Shown: piece after piece, positions 21,541 through 33,000 of the stretch
Numbering within the stretch: position 1 is the first letter of the stretch
How the letters are laid out: the number at the start of each line of letters is the position of its first letter
Assembly (NCBI RefSeq): GCF_030272615.1
Contig: NC_081406.1
Location: 403,324,939 to 403,388,938 of the forward strand
DNA length: 64,000 nucleotides
DNA from: Cryptomeria japonica
Lineage: Eukaryota > Streptophyta > Pinopsida > Cupressales > Cupressaceae
Reading direction: 5' to 3'
The notes under the pieces: model-generated
What the model saw: only the letters and a program-made list of their open reading frames with translations
Told to the model about the DNA's origin: nothing
Databases searched by the model: none
Translations under genes and position numbers: made by a program

Positions 21541-24042
21541 GAACATTTCATCATGGAAGATATCACTTCTATGATGGGATCCAATAATGCATAACTCCAA
21601 CAAAGGCTAAATAAAGAAGATAGATTGAAAGCCTAGGAGAATGAAAGGAAACCTATTTTACAGGTGCATAAAGGTAGCACAAAAGGAATAAAAAGAAGCA
21701 ATCTAGATGAACCATGGAAGACTGTCGTTCTCTAGGTGATAAATTTTTTCACTTGTGAAGGACAATATGGTATGATGTTGGGCCCATGAATTCGACTGTT
21801 GATTCACCTAAGGTATGCAAATACGAGACCTAAAACTTGGGTAAATCTTCCGTCTTCTATTTTCACAAATTTCTTCTATGGTAGCTAGGGTAAAAGGGAA
21901 GGATGGTCAGATAAATATCCTGACTTAATTCACATTATTGTTCAAAATCATTTTTTGAAGAAAGAGGCAGGAAGGGGAAAATGGCTTGAATTTCTTTCGT
22001 CACTGGCTAATAAAGCCAAGAAAGGGTCTGTGTCAAAGAGTTTAAAAATAGAAAGGGGGAAATCTGTTAAAAAAGACAAAAAGGGCACTCGAGGATATTG
22101 AAATTATGGAAGAGGGCCTAGAGTATAAAAAGGAAAAATCTCAAAGTGGGGATCCTAGAGTAGCTAGATTTACTCATAGCTCTACCTAAAAGGCTTCTTA
22201 GCCACAGAAGTGTGAGGAGATTAATCCTCCTTCTTGCCCTGATAGGGCTCCTGATGACCCCTTTTCAACAAACCCTGAGGAAATTCCATAACCGACTTTA
22301 GAAAAAAACCTTGTTACTGTACATAATGACCCTTCTTTCTCAAACCCGTCTATTCAAGAAAGTGTACCTAAAATAAACCCTTCTGTTGATACTGAACTCT
22401 ATCAACCAAGTGTTGATAATTTACCACCAGAAAAAGCTGACATTGATAAAAATCTTAAACACTTTCCCCCACAAATAATTTCTCTAGATGATAATTCTTC
22501 TGATGAAGGGGAAGCACAATAGTCCCCTCATTCTTCTATACCCTCTGCAACTGACACTGAAATTTTAGAAGTTTCTGAAGAATTTGAGGTAACTCAAATC
22601 CATTCCTCTCCTCCCCACAATGTTAAAACTCAAGAATCTTCATCCCCTTCACAATTTGTCAGAAGGGAAGGGATAAAAATTCTTGTGGATAAGGAGAATG
22701 TTCAAATTGGTGATAAAGGTAGAGAAGAAGAAGATGCAAAACTGGTGAAAACCATGTTAATGTCACATTTAGAGACAAACCTCTCTAATGCACAAAAAAA
22801 AAAAAGATTCGTGGAAGAAATTTTAAGATAGAAGGAAGAGGAACTTAGAATAGAAACTCAAAACATAGAAACAACACAAGGAGTTGCTCATGAAAAAGAG
22901 GAAGAGTGGAGAAAAACTATAGAATAGACTGAACAAGCTCTAAATCAAACCTCTGCACAATTGGATCAAAGAAATGAAGAAATTAGGAAATTCAAAGAGG
23001 AATTGGCAATGAAAGAGTTTGAATTGAGAAGTAAAAAAACCATCAACCTCAAATCAAGGAACAATAACTTCTTTTTCCCTCACATGGGAACTTTCCTTGA
23101 TTATTGAAAAATTATAGCAAGAGAATTTTGAGCTCGAAAAACAACTAGAAGAAGAAAATGATCAAAAAAGTAGAATAGATTGTAGAACTTTCATCTGCTC
23201 TGGTATCAATGAGGAAACCTTCTAATCTTTATTCTTTATTTCTACGTGAAACATTCCTTAAATGGAAGATAAATCAATTGGTTCTGGATAGAAAAGTAGA
23301 TTATAATGATGATCATGAGTTCCTTGTAGATTTTTATAGAATTCATCCCACTTATCAGAACCAGATGTGTGAATTTTTCTTGCATGGATTTTTACGGGTC
23401 ATTATTATTAGTCATTTCTTAATATTTATGTTGGATAAGTTCAAGTTAGAGATTTTGTGTCTTTGTTGCAAAATCAGGTAGACTGGGAAAAGAAGTTGAA
23501 TCGGTATAGAGAAGAACAAAATGCTATGTGTCTTCCTCTCAGAGATGAAAATCCCACTTCCTCATCTTTTCGAGCTAAGTTTGTTTCAATTTCTAAACTA
23601 CATAAGGTTTAGCCTTCATATTTTAAAAATCCAAACAGTAGAATACATGCATTTAGAGATGTCCAAAATCAACTTCCATATAGAGCATTGCAAGCAGCTA
23701 GGACCAAGTATGATACCATTCCATTACCACTAAGAAGAAGAGAGGCTATTTCCCCTACAAACATCTCCTAAAGCCTTAACAAAGTAAGGTCAGTTACCAG
23801 AATTATAGAAGAACAAGAGATATAAATGCCAGCACCACGGATGCTAGCACCACAGTTGAATGCACCACCAAACGTTGCAGGATCAACATTAAGGGAATGT
23901 ACAAATGAGGTTGAATGGTGGAATGGATAGGTAGCCCCTAGAAGATATCACAAATATAACTTTAATAAGAGGGATTTGACTTGGTGGATTGAGAAGCAAA
24001 ACAAGGATCTCCCAGATCAGCGATGAGGACATGGTTGGAATC
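21541..24042 (+). pseudogene. E7 third ORF (env position): globular N-terminus, P/S/E-rich middle, coiled coil
   Basis: It follows integrase in the same frame without a clear independent start. The N-terminal part (about 21720-22030) has a conserved-looking block with IRLLIHLRYANTRPKTW and PSSIFTNFFYG. The middle (22190-22690) is Pro/Ser/Asp/Glu-rich and looks disordered. 22700-23040 is a strong coiled coil (KEEELRIETQ, EEEWRKTIE, RNEEIRKFKEELAMKEFEL). A tail with WKINQLVLDRKVDYNDDHEF (23239) reaches the polypurine tract. Athila elements have an env-like ORF here, but I see no signal peptide or membrane segment at the expected places. A tegument-like or accessory protein is equally possible. 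Confidence 0.6.
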
Positions 24043-24057
24043 AAGAAGGGGAGAAAA
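24043..24057 (+). other. E7 polypurine tract
   Basis: AAGAAGGGGAGAAAA lies directly before the 3' LTR start, the position of the plus-strand primer. Confidence 0.85.
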
Positions 24058-25532
24058 TTATGAGGGCTCATCATGGCATTATTAATCATACTTTATGTTT
24101 AAAACTTTTTAATTATTTACGAACTAATATGCCTAGCGACATCCTAAATACTTGCATGTTTATTCATTTTTGTTATTATACTTTGTTAATTAGAAGTAAT
24201 ATTAGAAATAGTATCTTATGGATTAAATGTTTTACTTTTTAATGAAATTTCAAGTATGAATATAGTAATGTGTTTCTTTGTTTTGTTTTATTGTCATAAA
24301 CATGTTATTGAATATATTTTGAGGGACAAGCAACTTGAATCATTTAACTCTAGTTCAATAGCCAACTGTTGGATGACAAATTTTATGATGCTCCAGGTCT
24401 AAGATCCTTTTGATCTTGCTGATGCTTATTTTATTGGTTGTCTTTGAAACATTCACTTTGCTTCAAAGTTTTCTTGTTCTTTTTAAGTTTCTTTTAGTTC
24501 TATTGAATATATTACTCTATTTTAAGTGGGTAACATAATTTAAATTTGAATAAATGGATATCTATAAATATCCCATTGAGTCCTAAATTAGGTAATAGGA
24601 AAATTAGTTAGCAAGTTAGTCAGTAATTGGAGTTCTCAATTTTGTAATAAGCGATTCTATTTTTACTTTTGGGTGGAAGTACAATTTCAATGAAAATAAG
24701 CAAGTTGATCTAAGAAGCTCTTGTGTTAAAGGATACCACTAGAGGGAGAGTAGGGCTAGCTCAACCAAAGGGAGGTGATCCTTGTGTTGATTCCCTTTTA
24801 TGTTTGATTTCATTCATTAGAATTCATTTCACATTTTTATAATCTCTGATTAAAATAAAGTATCAAACCATAGTTGTTTCATTTTCATTAAGATATTGAT
24901 TTGATAAATGTATGGAAGTTGTAGCCCTCATTCGTTAATCCGTTTCTTTACAGTATGTGGATGCAATTTCTCATTTTCTCGAGATGAAGAATCTGGTGCT
25001 AGGAAAAGAACAAAAACTTTGTTGGAATTTAATTGTGGAATTTAATTAGTTTCTTGTTATTAATTAAATTTTAATTCTGCAACTTTAATTTAGGATTATT
25101 TCTGCAAGCGTAAAGTAGATTTGATTTTAGCAAACGTACAATAGGTTTCTTTTCAGTATTTAAGATAGATTTGATTTTTTAAGAAAATAAAAGTTGTTTA
25201 AGCATAGGATTAGGAAATTCCATGGTTAAAGTCTTAAATTCTATGGTGTTCAAATCTCTAGTAATAGATTCAAATTCTTTTTAGGATCATTGATATTTTA
25301 GTTTAAGTCTTGGAAAGTCTTTAAGTTTTAAAAATCGTAGTTTTAGGAATAACTCCAGATAGATCCTGACAGCTCTTGATGGAGCATTATCCAACCTAAC
25401 TCACTATTATACAGTGCACAACCCCCCACAATTGAGACTATCCTTATCACAGATAGCTTTTAGACACACCACGAGTTGACAATATAAGAATTGAAATGAT
25501 GCAAGTTGTGACATCAATGAACTTGCCCATCA
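24058..25532 (+). repeat. E7 3' LTR
   Basis: It aligns end to end with 14872-16249. The start is TTATGAGGGCTC (the G of TG is mutated) and the end is CTTGCCCATCA. It retains the ~100 bases lost from the 5' LTR. Substitutions between the copies are frequent, for example about 40 in a 310-base stretch near 24720-25030. Confidence 0.9.
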
Positions 25533-26625
25533 ACCATTAGTATTCAATCTACAATAAATGAGCAATGGGTGCTTGAGGGAAGCATCTGCAAGAGCATGGT
25601 GGTGTCCCTCATACCCTCTAAATGTGGTTGGAGTAGAACATATTTTATTTGGTTCATCGACAGGGTTAGAAACTGATTTTTGACCCATTAAGTTAGCAAC
25701 CACAACTGGGCAAATGTTTAAATTTCAATGATCACCTCTAGTTTAAATTTGGGCCACTAGACGTCTCTCTATTTCACATGGATGGATGGCTGAGATCGTG
25801 CCATGAAAGCTAGGCCCAACAACTTAGACAATCTCAATGTGTATCATGACCAAGGATAGAACTTATTTTTTGATCGCTATGATAATGTGGTAGCAAATAC
25901 TATTCATCATTAAAGTTACCGCAACCCCACAAGGGAAAGACAACACTTTCCCAAAATTCACGGTGGAGTGGTAACAAAATATTCACACCATAGGCAGATT
26001 ATCACCATATTGTAAGGGTCAAGTTGTGGTTAGGGATGACTACTATGACCCCATGATAACTTATTTCGCTCCTTCCCTGCGGATCACCGTAACATCACAA
26101 GGGAAGGAAATGCTAGGACCTAACCACAGAGTGGTAAGAATTTCCTCTGGGCCCCACCAATGTCATCGTCATACCATTGTGGAACTTAACTTTCTTTTCA
26201 AATTATCATGATAATGTGATAAAGCATTAGCGGCCATTGCCATACTGCCAAGGGGAAAATATCATGAGATCGAATGGTTGCGATAGAGGGGTAAATAAAA
26301 CATTCATCATAGTATCACAGGGGGACCCAAAGGTAAGTCCAAATCACCATGATATTGCAATAAGACATATAATCCTCTAGACTACTGGTTGTGGGTAAAA
26401 GGGCAGGTCCCAAGATGAAAAAGAGACCCTCCAGCAAGTGATCTTGAGTGAAATGATTGCCCCAACTAGTCAACAAAAGAAAATAACAAGGCCAAGAAAA
26501 GGTTAAGGCATGAAGCCTTAAGGGGTTTAGATTTTTAGGCCTTTATGGAAACAAATAGGACTTAGCCAATAGGTTATCTCTGACCAGTTGTCTGCATAGA
26601 TAAGGTTGACACAAAATAGTCAACA
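25533..26625. other. E5 segment 3 with degenerate ~150-base repeats
   Basis: No gene. Four diverged units begin with CATGATAATGTG-like words at about 25879, 26052, 26208 and 26348. At least three continue with CCACAAGGGAAAG- or CCAAGGGGAAAA-like words and GTGGTAA-like ends. It lies between the E7 flank and the right end of E5. Confidence 0.45.
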
Positions 26626-26630
26626 ATGTC

Positions 26631-27682
26631 CTATAGTGATGTCTACCTATGATGACATTTTCCTAAGAGTCTAAGTGGACCAGCCCTTCCCTGGTTTTTG
26701 GCCTTGCCTCATGGTTCAATCACGTCATTCCCTAACCTTGTAGAAAATTTTGTGTCACATTACAAATACAACATTGATAATGATGCCTCTATGATAGACC
26801 TATGCAACACAAATCAAAGGACTTGAGAAACCTTTACCAACTATTTACAAAGGTGGTGACATCTTATTAGGAAATTTCCATGGGAAAATACTAAAATCCT
26901 ATTAGATTGAGTTATTTCAATGCAATCTTGTACCTGAAATGTCTCATCCTTTTAGTTGCTAGTGTCTTAAATCTTTTAAACAAGTCACCAAACTTCTAGC
27001 ATTAGAATGAGTCCTCCTAGAGGAAGGCATTATAAAGCCCTACCAGAAAGATTCCCAAGGGTCTTCCTCATCCAACAACAAGCCTAGGTTTTGGTCCAAG
27101 AATAAGAATAATGTCAATGATGGAGTCACTGATGCTAAATGTGTCCAAACTGTGACTATCCCAACCAAGCTCATTGCCAACAATAATCCATCCAACAATC
27201 AATCGATTTGCAAAACCAATCTGGATCCCGTAATAATATTTCCCTTCCGAGTTGATCATCCCGCTCCAATAACCAAACTCACCATGAATAAAATCCACTT
27301 GTTGAACCCAATGAGGTTGTCTTCCAGTTGCTTCTCAAGGCTGGTGTTATTGTCCTTCCAATGACTCCTAAATGAGGCTAACCAACGTAAACCCAGTGGT
27401 ATAATGAGAATGAATATTGTGAATACCATCATGTCTAGGGACATGATACACGAAAGTGTATGAAACTCAAGAACTACATTCAAGACCTTATTGACAAGGG
27501 TGGCGTTGAGGTTGTCATTGCTAAGCCTAACAATTCAAATGACAAGCTTAAGATGTATCAGTACCCTTTCCCCAAGCATGGTAAGGATAAATGATCATCA
27601 TCTCATGTGCTCTAATATCGTTACACCAATAACATTATTGGATTTGATTCCTTGGTATACTCATGTTAACACCATTTATATC
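26631..27682 (+). pseudogene. E4 gag, core and zinc-knuckle part
   Basis: After E5 the gag core resumes: FPKSLSGPALPWFLALPHGS (26654), LVENFVSHYKYNIDND (26728) and SMIDLCNTNQR (26785), matching E11 FARSLIGQAMDFYSHVPRN and VTMSDLCNTKKK. ETFTNYLQRW (26826) corresponds to the E11 block PLVTFLQRW. Many stops and frame slips follow until WYNENEYCEYHHV with GHDTRKC (27396-27460), the Tat-type knuckle, and YIQDLIDKGG (27477). The frame then runs open to the E8 insertion at 27683, reading WYTHVNTIYI. Crossing E8, it continues with QGADPAS at 42322. Confidence 0.8.
27678..27682. repeat. E8 left target site duplication
   Basis: ATATC, repeated exactly at 42317-42321 on the other side of E8. Removing E8 and one copy restores the E4 reading frame. 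Confidence 0.93.
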
Positions 27683-28248
27683 CATTGGTTAATAGATTTG
27701 TCCTTCCTAAAAACCTTTTAAAAATGACTCCCAAATGCCCAAATTGAAAGACAAAAATAAGAACCAACAGTTGAGTCACTTGCAATGGTGAGTGCAAGTA
27801 CTCTCTGAATTTTGATATGAAGGTACAACTCCCTTCGTTCGATAAAAATGTATATTTTCTAAATATCCTTTTAACCAGAAAGTAATAAAGGCAACTAGCA
27901 CATATCAATGACAAAGATGCAAATATTAGATTTATAATGAAGTGAATGAATATAAGTAAAACATAGTTTAATTACCCACACCCACAAAAATAACCTTTCC
28001 AATAGAATCAAAATGCTTTGGACTCTGCTCGAGACTCTCTCATGCCTCAAAGGACAAGGGGGATTAGAAAACCCAAGCAAAGAGCTAAGAACAGATTTCT
28101 TTCCAACATACAAATTATTTCTGAAATCAAAGTTTCAAAATCAAATGCATATACATATTTTGATGTAATAGAAAAGGCAATGAAAGGTAATTACAAGAGA
28201 AACAAAGCTCATAGTAACCAAACAAAAGTATTGATAGATATGTAGATC

Positions 28249-28265
28249 AACAAATCTTCTTTATT
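28249..28265. repeat. E9 left target site duplication (17 bp)
   Basis: AACAAATCTTCTTTATT; the second copy is at 36293-36309. The uninterrupted right E8 LTR has AACAAATCATCTTTATT once at the same place (about 40560-40576), confirming the insertion point. Confidence 0.93.
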
Positions 28266-28282
28266 GTAATGGGGAAGCGGAA

Positions 28283-30048
28283 ATGGGGGAAGGAGCAGGA
28301 AGTGAAAATGGGGGAATTCAAAATTCAAACTCTCTGCAAGGTGGGAATTCCGGTTCCAATGATGGGAGCGGCCAGATTGTAACTGGTCCCATAGGAGAGA
28401 AGGATAAGCCTTCGAACTTTCCAGAAGTTGCTGCTATTCAGTAGACTAGTGGTACTTTGCCAGAGAAGATAGAGGGTTCCTCTAGGCCCTTGGGGGAAGG
28501 GACCAGTGGGGGGCCCATTCCACGTGACAGCTTCGGGGAGAGCGGAAAAGAATAAAAAAAATGGTCTTCCCTCTTTGGAACTAGACCAACTGGTAAATCC
28601 TCATTTCCTCTTGTCAAGAATATATTTGATCCTTCTGGAGGTAAGTTCGCTATCTCTATCCCTGATCTGGTTTTGGATCACAATATAAATAGTATGTCAA
28701 ACTCTTTGGTAGGCAAATTTATGGGACCGCATCCTAACATTGAAGTTGTTAGGGCCTATGTCAAACAAAAATGGGCCCTTAAAGGTAATGTTGAAATTTC
28801 GGCCCTACCCAAAGGCCTTTTGTCCTTTTCTTTCTCTTGTGAAGAAGATAAACTCATGATTCTTTGTGGAAGTCCTTGGATGGTAGGAAAGACAGCTTTG
28901 GTTCTTCGTAAATGGCAACCGAATCTGAATATGAAAGACTCTCTCTTAACACAAGTTCCAGTTTGGGTAAAGTACTAGGATTGGCTCTGGAATATTGGGC
29001 TGAAAGTATCTTCTCTAGAATTGAAAACTCTTTTGGTGAACTGCTTTCTATAGACCCAGTAACATCTTCAAAAAGGAGACTCAGTCATGCTAGGTTTTGC
29101 ATAGGGGTAGCCCATGATGCAGATATGCTGGATCAGATAGATTTAGTTTCAAAGCTGGGAACATTGAAGCAACATATTGAATATGAATCTATTCCCTTTG
29201 CCTACTTCCATTGTAAAAAAGAAGGGCACTGGGTGAAGTCCTGTCCCACCAAACCCAAGGCAGAATCTAGGCAACCTAAGCCCCATTTTGAGAACCAAAG
29301 GGCACCAGAAAAAAAGGTATGGCAAGTTAAAAACTCAGATAGTAAAGAAGACAACTCAAATCATTTTAATCCCTTGGGGGAGAAGAAGGAAGTGCCATTA
29401 GCCTCTATCTCCAGTCCTACAACCCAGGAAGCTCTGAGAAATGATCCAACCAAAGTCAACCTCCTGATTACTTCTCAAACAGGGGAGCAGAAAGATCAAA
29501 CTGATTACCCAAATTATATAGCTAAAGTGGTGGCTGATACTTGTGAAGGAAATGAACTGCAAGAGAAAAATGATCAACTAGAGGAAGGGGAAATCCCTAT
29601 TTCCCAAGAAGAAAAGACGGATTCCTCTTTGCTCATACCTAGTCTTGAAATACAAGAAGCCCAAAAATGTTCAATTTTGGGCCTGAACCACTCGAACTCA
29701 GTCTGGAGTTCAAAATCAGCTAACAGTGATTTAAATGATTCAAATGCTTCTAGAACCCCTAACTAGGGAAATGAATAAGAAATTTCCAAAATCTTAAACA
29801 ACCCGATAGCGACTCCTGAGATAGACGCTGAATGGAAAATACCAAAGCAAAGGAATAAGAAAGGAACTACTCCCTCGACTTCTCTTCTTAGTAAATCTAT
29901 CAGAATAGCTCAAGTGGATGTTGGGTATACGTCCTCCTCCCCAGGTCATCCCTCTAATCACATAGTTAGAATTAGGGAGGCCAACAAGAACATTGCAGAT
30001 GGAACCCAGAAGACTCTTAAGGAGTTAGGAATTGGTAAGTATCTATGA
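28283..30048 (+). pseudogene. E9 ORF1: DUF4283-type RNA-binding protein with zinc knuckle
   Basis: It starts at the ATG at 28283 and ends at TGA 30046-30048, about 588 codons. The N-terminus is G/S/N-rich. A DUF4283-like domain lies at 28700-28975 (VVRAYVKQKWALKG, LMILCGSPWMVGKTALVL). A one-base frame change near 28976 precedes LALEYWAESIFSRIENSFGE and a knuckle HCKKEGHWVKSC (about 29212-29247), whose first Cys has become Tyr. The C-terminal third is acidic and Ser-rich. TAG (28442) and TAA (28553) stops occur in the N-terminal part and TAG/TAA near 29764. It would coat LINE RNA. Its stop overlaps the ORF2 start. Confidence 0.85.
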
Positions 30049-33000
30049 AGATTATTTCTTGGAATATTAGTGGACTTAACAACCCCCATAAGCATGACAT
30101 TATCAGGAATATAATAAGGGATAGTAAACCTGATATCTTTCTAATTCAAGAAACCAAAATGAGTAAAGAGAAAGTTGAATCATTGAAGTTTTTCAAAAAC
30201 TGAAATGTCTATGGCGGCAGCTCTGAAGGTGCTTTAGGAGGCATAGCAACCATTTGGAATCTTAATTCTATCAAAGGGCAAGTTATCATCCAGGACAACA
30301 ATTTCTCATGTATCAAATTTGAGCACCTAAAAGATGGTACTTCATGGGTCTTCACCAACATTTATGCTCCCAACACCTTGAAGGCTAGAAATTCCTTCTG
30401 GAAAAAACTTATTCAAGCTAGGGACAGCTTCAGGAATCTTAGCTGGCTAGTTATGGGAGACTTCAATACTCCTTTGAGAGAGGAGGAAAAATATGGAGGA
30501 AGCCCCCCTCAGCTGGAAAGCAGGTTGGCCCTTATGGATTTCATTAACTCTCAGGCCCTTAATGACTTGGAAATATAGGTATGTAATTATACTTGGAATA
30601 ACAAGAGAATTGGTACTGATCTTATCCAAGTTCATCTTGATAGGACTCTCATTTCCGATGACTGGTTTAGTCATTATTTTTGTTCTCTGTTGGCCCACAT
30701 TCGGGTTGGTTCAGATCATTTTCCCATCACCTTTATTGCTGAATCCATCAACAAAAGGAGAAACTTCCCCTTCAGATTTGAAAAAATGTGGACCCTCCAC
30801 CTAGACATCAAAAGTAATATCCAAAAATGGTGGAGCATTCAAGTTGAGGGAACTGCTATGTATAGAGTTGTTAAGAAGCTTAAGAGTGTTAAGGACAACA
30901 TAACAATCTGGAATAAATCCAGCTTTGGGAACATTTTTGAGGCCAAAAGTAAATTCTAGGAAGACCTCAAAGAAATACAAACTCAAATCCAGAAAGATGG
31001 TTTCAAAACTGTGTCCATTGCTAATGAAAATGAGACTCTCAAAAAATATCATGATATCATTACCAAAGAGGAATCCTTTTGGAAGCAGAGATCAAGATAC
31101 ATCTAGCTTAAGGAAGGAGATAGGAACACAAGATTCTTCCACATGTCGACTATAAAGCATAAAGCAGTTAATAGGGTTACCAAACTCATGGTGGATAAAG
31201 GGGAGATTATCAAGGAGGAGGAAATTAGAAAGGAAGCTCAAAGGTTTTTCTCAGAACTACTAATGAGGGATAATAGATTGGATGCTGAAGCTCAATCTTC
31301 TTTTCTTTTTAACATCCCTTGTCTCATTGATGATCATAAGAATGCCTCCCTTTCTTCCATTCCTTCTAATTAGGAAATCAAAAATGTTGTCTTCTCCTTT
31401 GATGGTAACAAAGCACCGGGCCTGGATGGTTTTCCAATGTTCTTTTTTCAAGATTTCTGGGACATTGTCGGGAAAGATGTTACCAATAGAGTCAAGGAAT
31501 TTTTCGGGGCTAGGAAAATTTTGAAAGAAATCAATGGCATAGTTCTGGCTCTCATTCCCAAATCTCAAGGCGCTGACTCTATGGACAAATTTAGACCTAT
31601 CAGTATTTGCAATTCCTTTTATAAGATTATCTCTAAGGTTCTTACTTCCAAATTTCTTTTTGTCCTTCCTGCTCTTACTAATCACCAGCAAAATGGTTTT
31701 GTCCCTGGTCATCAAATTCTTGACTCTATTATTAGTGTCCATGAGAACATCCACTCTCTTGTTAAAGCTAAGAAGCAGGGTCTCATCCTTAATCTTGATC
31801 TCTCCAAAGCCTATGATAGGGTTGACTGGTCTTTTCTCTTGAAGGTTCTCATGTCTTTTGGTTTCTCACCCAGAGTTTTGGATCTCATCACCCAACTTAT
31901 CACCTCTACTTCTTTTGCTTTTATTATCAATGGTTCACCTTCTCCTTTTCTGCAAGCTTCTAGAGGTCTTAGGCAAGGGGATCCTATTTCCCCCATCCTT
32001 TTCATTATTATGGCAGAATGTTTTGGAAGGAGTATGGAAAATTTGGTTTTGCAAGGCTCCTTTAAGGGTCTCCACCCTTCCTCTGCGGATCTTGTTTGTT
32101 CTCATCAACAATTTGTCGATGATATTATTATCATGGGGGAATCTAGTATTTCTAAAGATAAAACTTTGAAGAGTACTCTTTGTAAGTTTTCCTCAGCATC
32201 AGGTCAGCTTATCAATTGGACTAAAAGTGAAGTTTTTTTCATCAATACCTTGGAGAGAAGACAACAGAGAATCAGTAGAATCCTGGAGTGTAGGATTGCT
32301 GATCTTCTTGCAAACTACCTTGGTCTCCCTATGGGCACTGCTCCTCTTGAATCCTTCTGGAGTTCTCTAGTGGACAAATTCCAGAAAAAGTTAGTTGGAT
32401 GGAAAGGAGCCCTCCTAAGTCAGGCTGGAAAGCTCCAACTTCTTAAAGCTTCTCTTCTAAGTATTCTGATGCATGCTCTTAGCCTTTTTAGAATTCTAGT
32501 TAAGTATGCTGATGCTATCGAGAAAATCCAAAGAATATTCCTTTGGTCTGGGGTTGAGGACAAGAAAAGAATGTCCTTGGTGGCTTGGGACTAGGTCTGT
32601 AAACTGAAGAGTGATGGCAGTCTGGGCCTGAGGAGGATCCGAAACCTAAATGAAGCTCTTCTGTCCAAACAAGTTTGGAGAATGTTTCATCTTGATACCA
32701 AATGGTGTAAAATTTGGTGAAGTAAGTACTCTCTTTAGTCCTCTTCCCTTTCTTCTTTTATCAATTCGGATATTAGTATTAATGGCTCCCACATATGGAA
32801 TTATGCCTCTAAATGTAAAGAAAGTATAGCTAAAGGAGTGATCTAGAAAGTTGGAAATGGTAGGAAAGTTAAATTCTGGGAGGATCCCTGGCTTTTTGAT
32901 AAACCTTTGATATAAATCAATGAATGGGCCCCCTATGCGCCCTCTTGTATAAGATCTTTTGGCTCCTTAGTTGGTGAGTACTGGACTGGTAATGAATGGC

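Larger units (their letters stand above)
14872..25532 (+). mobile_element. E7: Athila-like Ty3-gypsy element, complete but decayed
   Basis: It has two LTRs, an Asp-type primer site, gag, protease, RT, RNase H, integrase, a third ORF and a polypurine tract in order. Flanks TCCAT (14867-14871) and ACCAT (25533-25537) are a probable target duplication with one change. RT wording such as FSFLDGFSGYNQIQ and LPFGLCNALATFQR, the primer site and the presence of a third ORF fit the Athila lineage. LTR divergence is roughly 10% or more by eye, older than E11. Confidence 0.88.
13124..26625. mobile_element. E5: putative ~1.9 kb solo LTR in the E4 gag, split by E6 and E7
   Basis: Inferred from frame restoration. 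Left of it E4 reads ...GAAGCATC and right of it ...ATGTC CTATAGTGATGTC. Removing 13124-26625 plus one 5-base flank gives EASYSDVYL in the frame and position where E11 gag has KVSYEETYL. The insert starts TGTTGTTACC and ends GTCAACA, the TG...CA ends of an LTR. The flanks GCATC and ATGTC differ by transitions only, so it would be an old, decayed target duplication. Without E6 and E7 it is ~1.9 kb and has no coding capacity. Strand is unknown. Confidence 0.5.

Noticed and set aside
31260-31754. 164-codon minus-strand ORF opposite the LINE RT
   Set aside because: It is a shadow of ORF2; the plus strand carries clear RT motifs in that interval.
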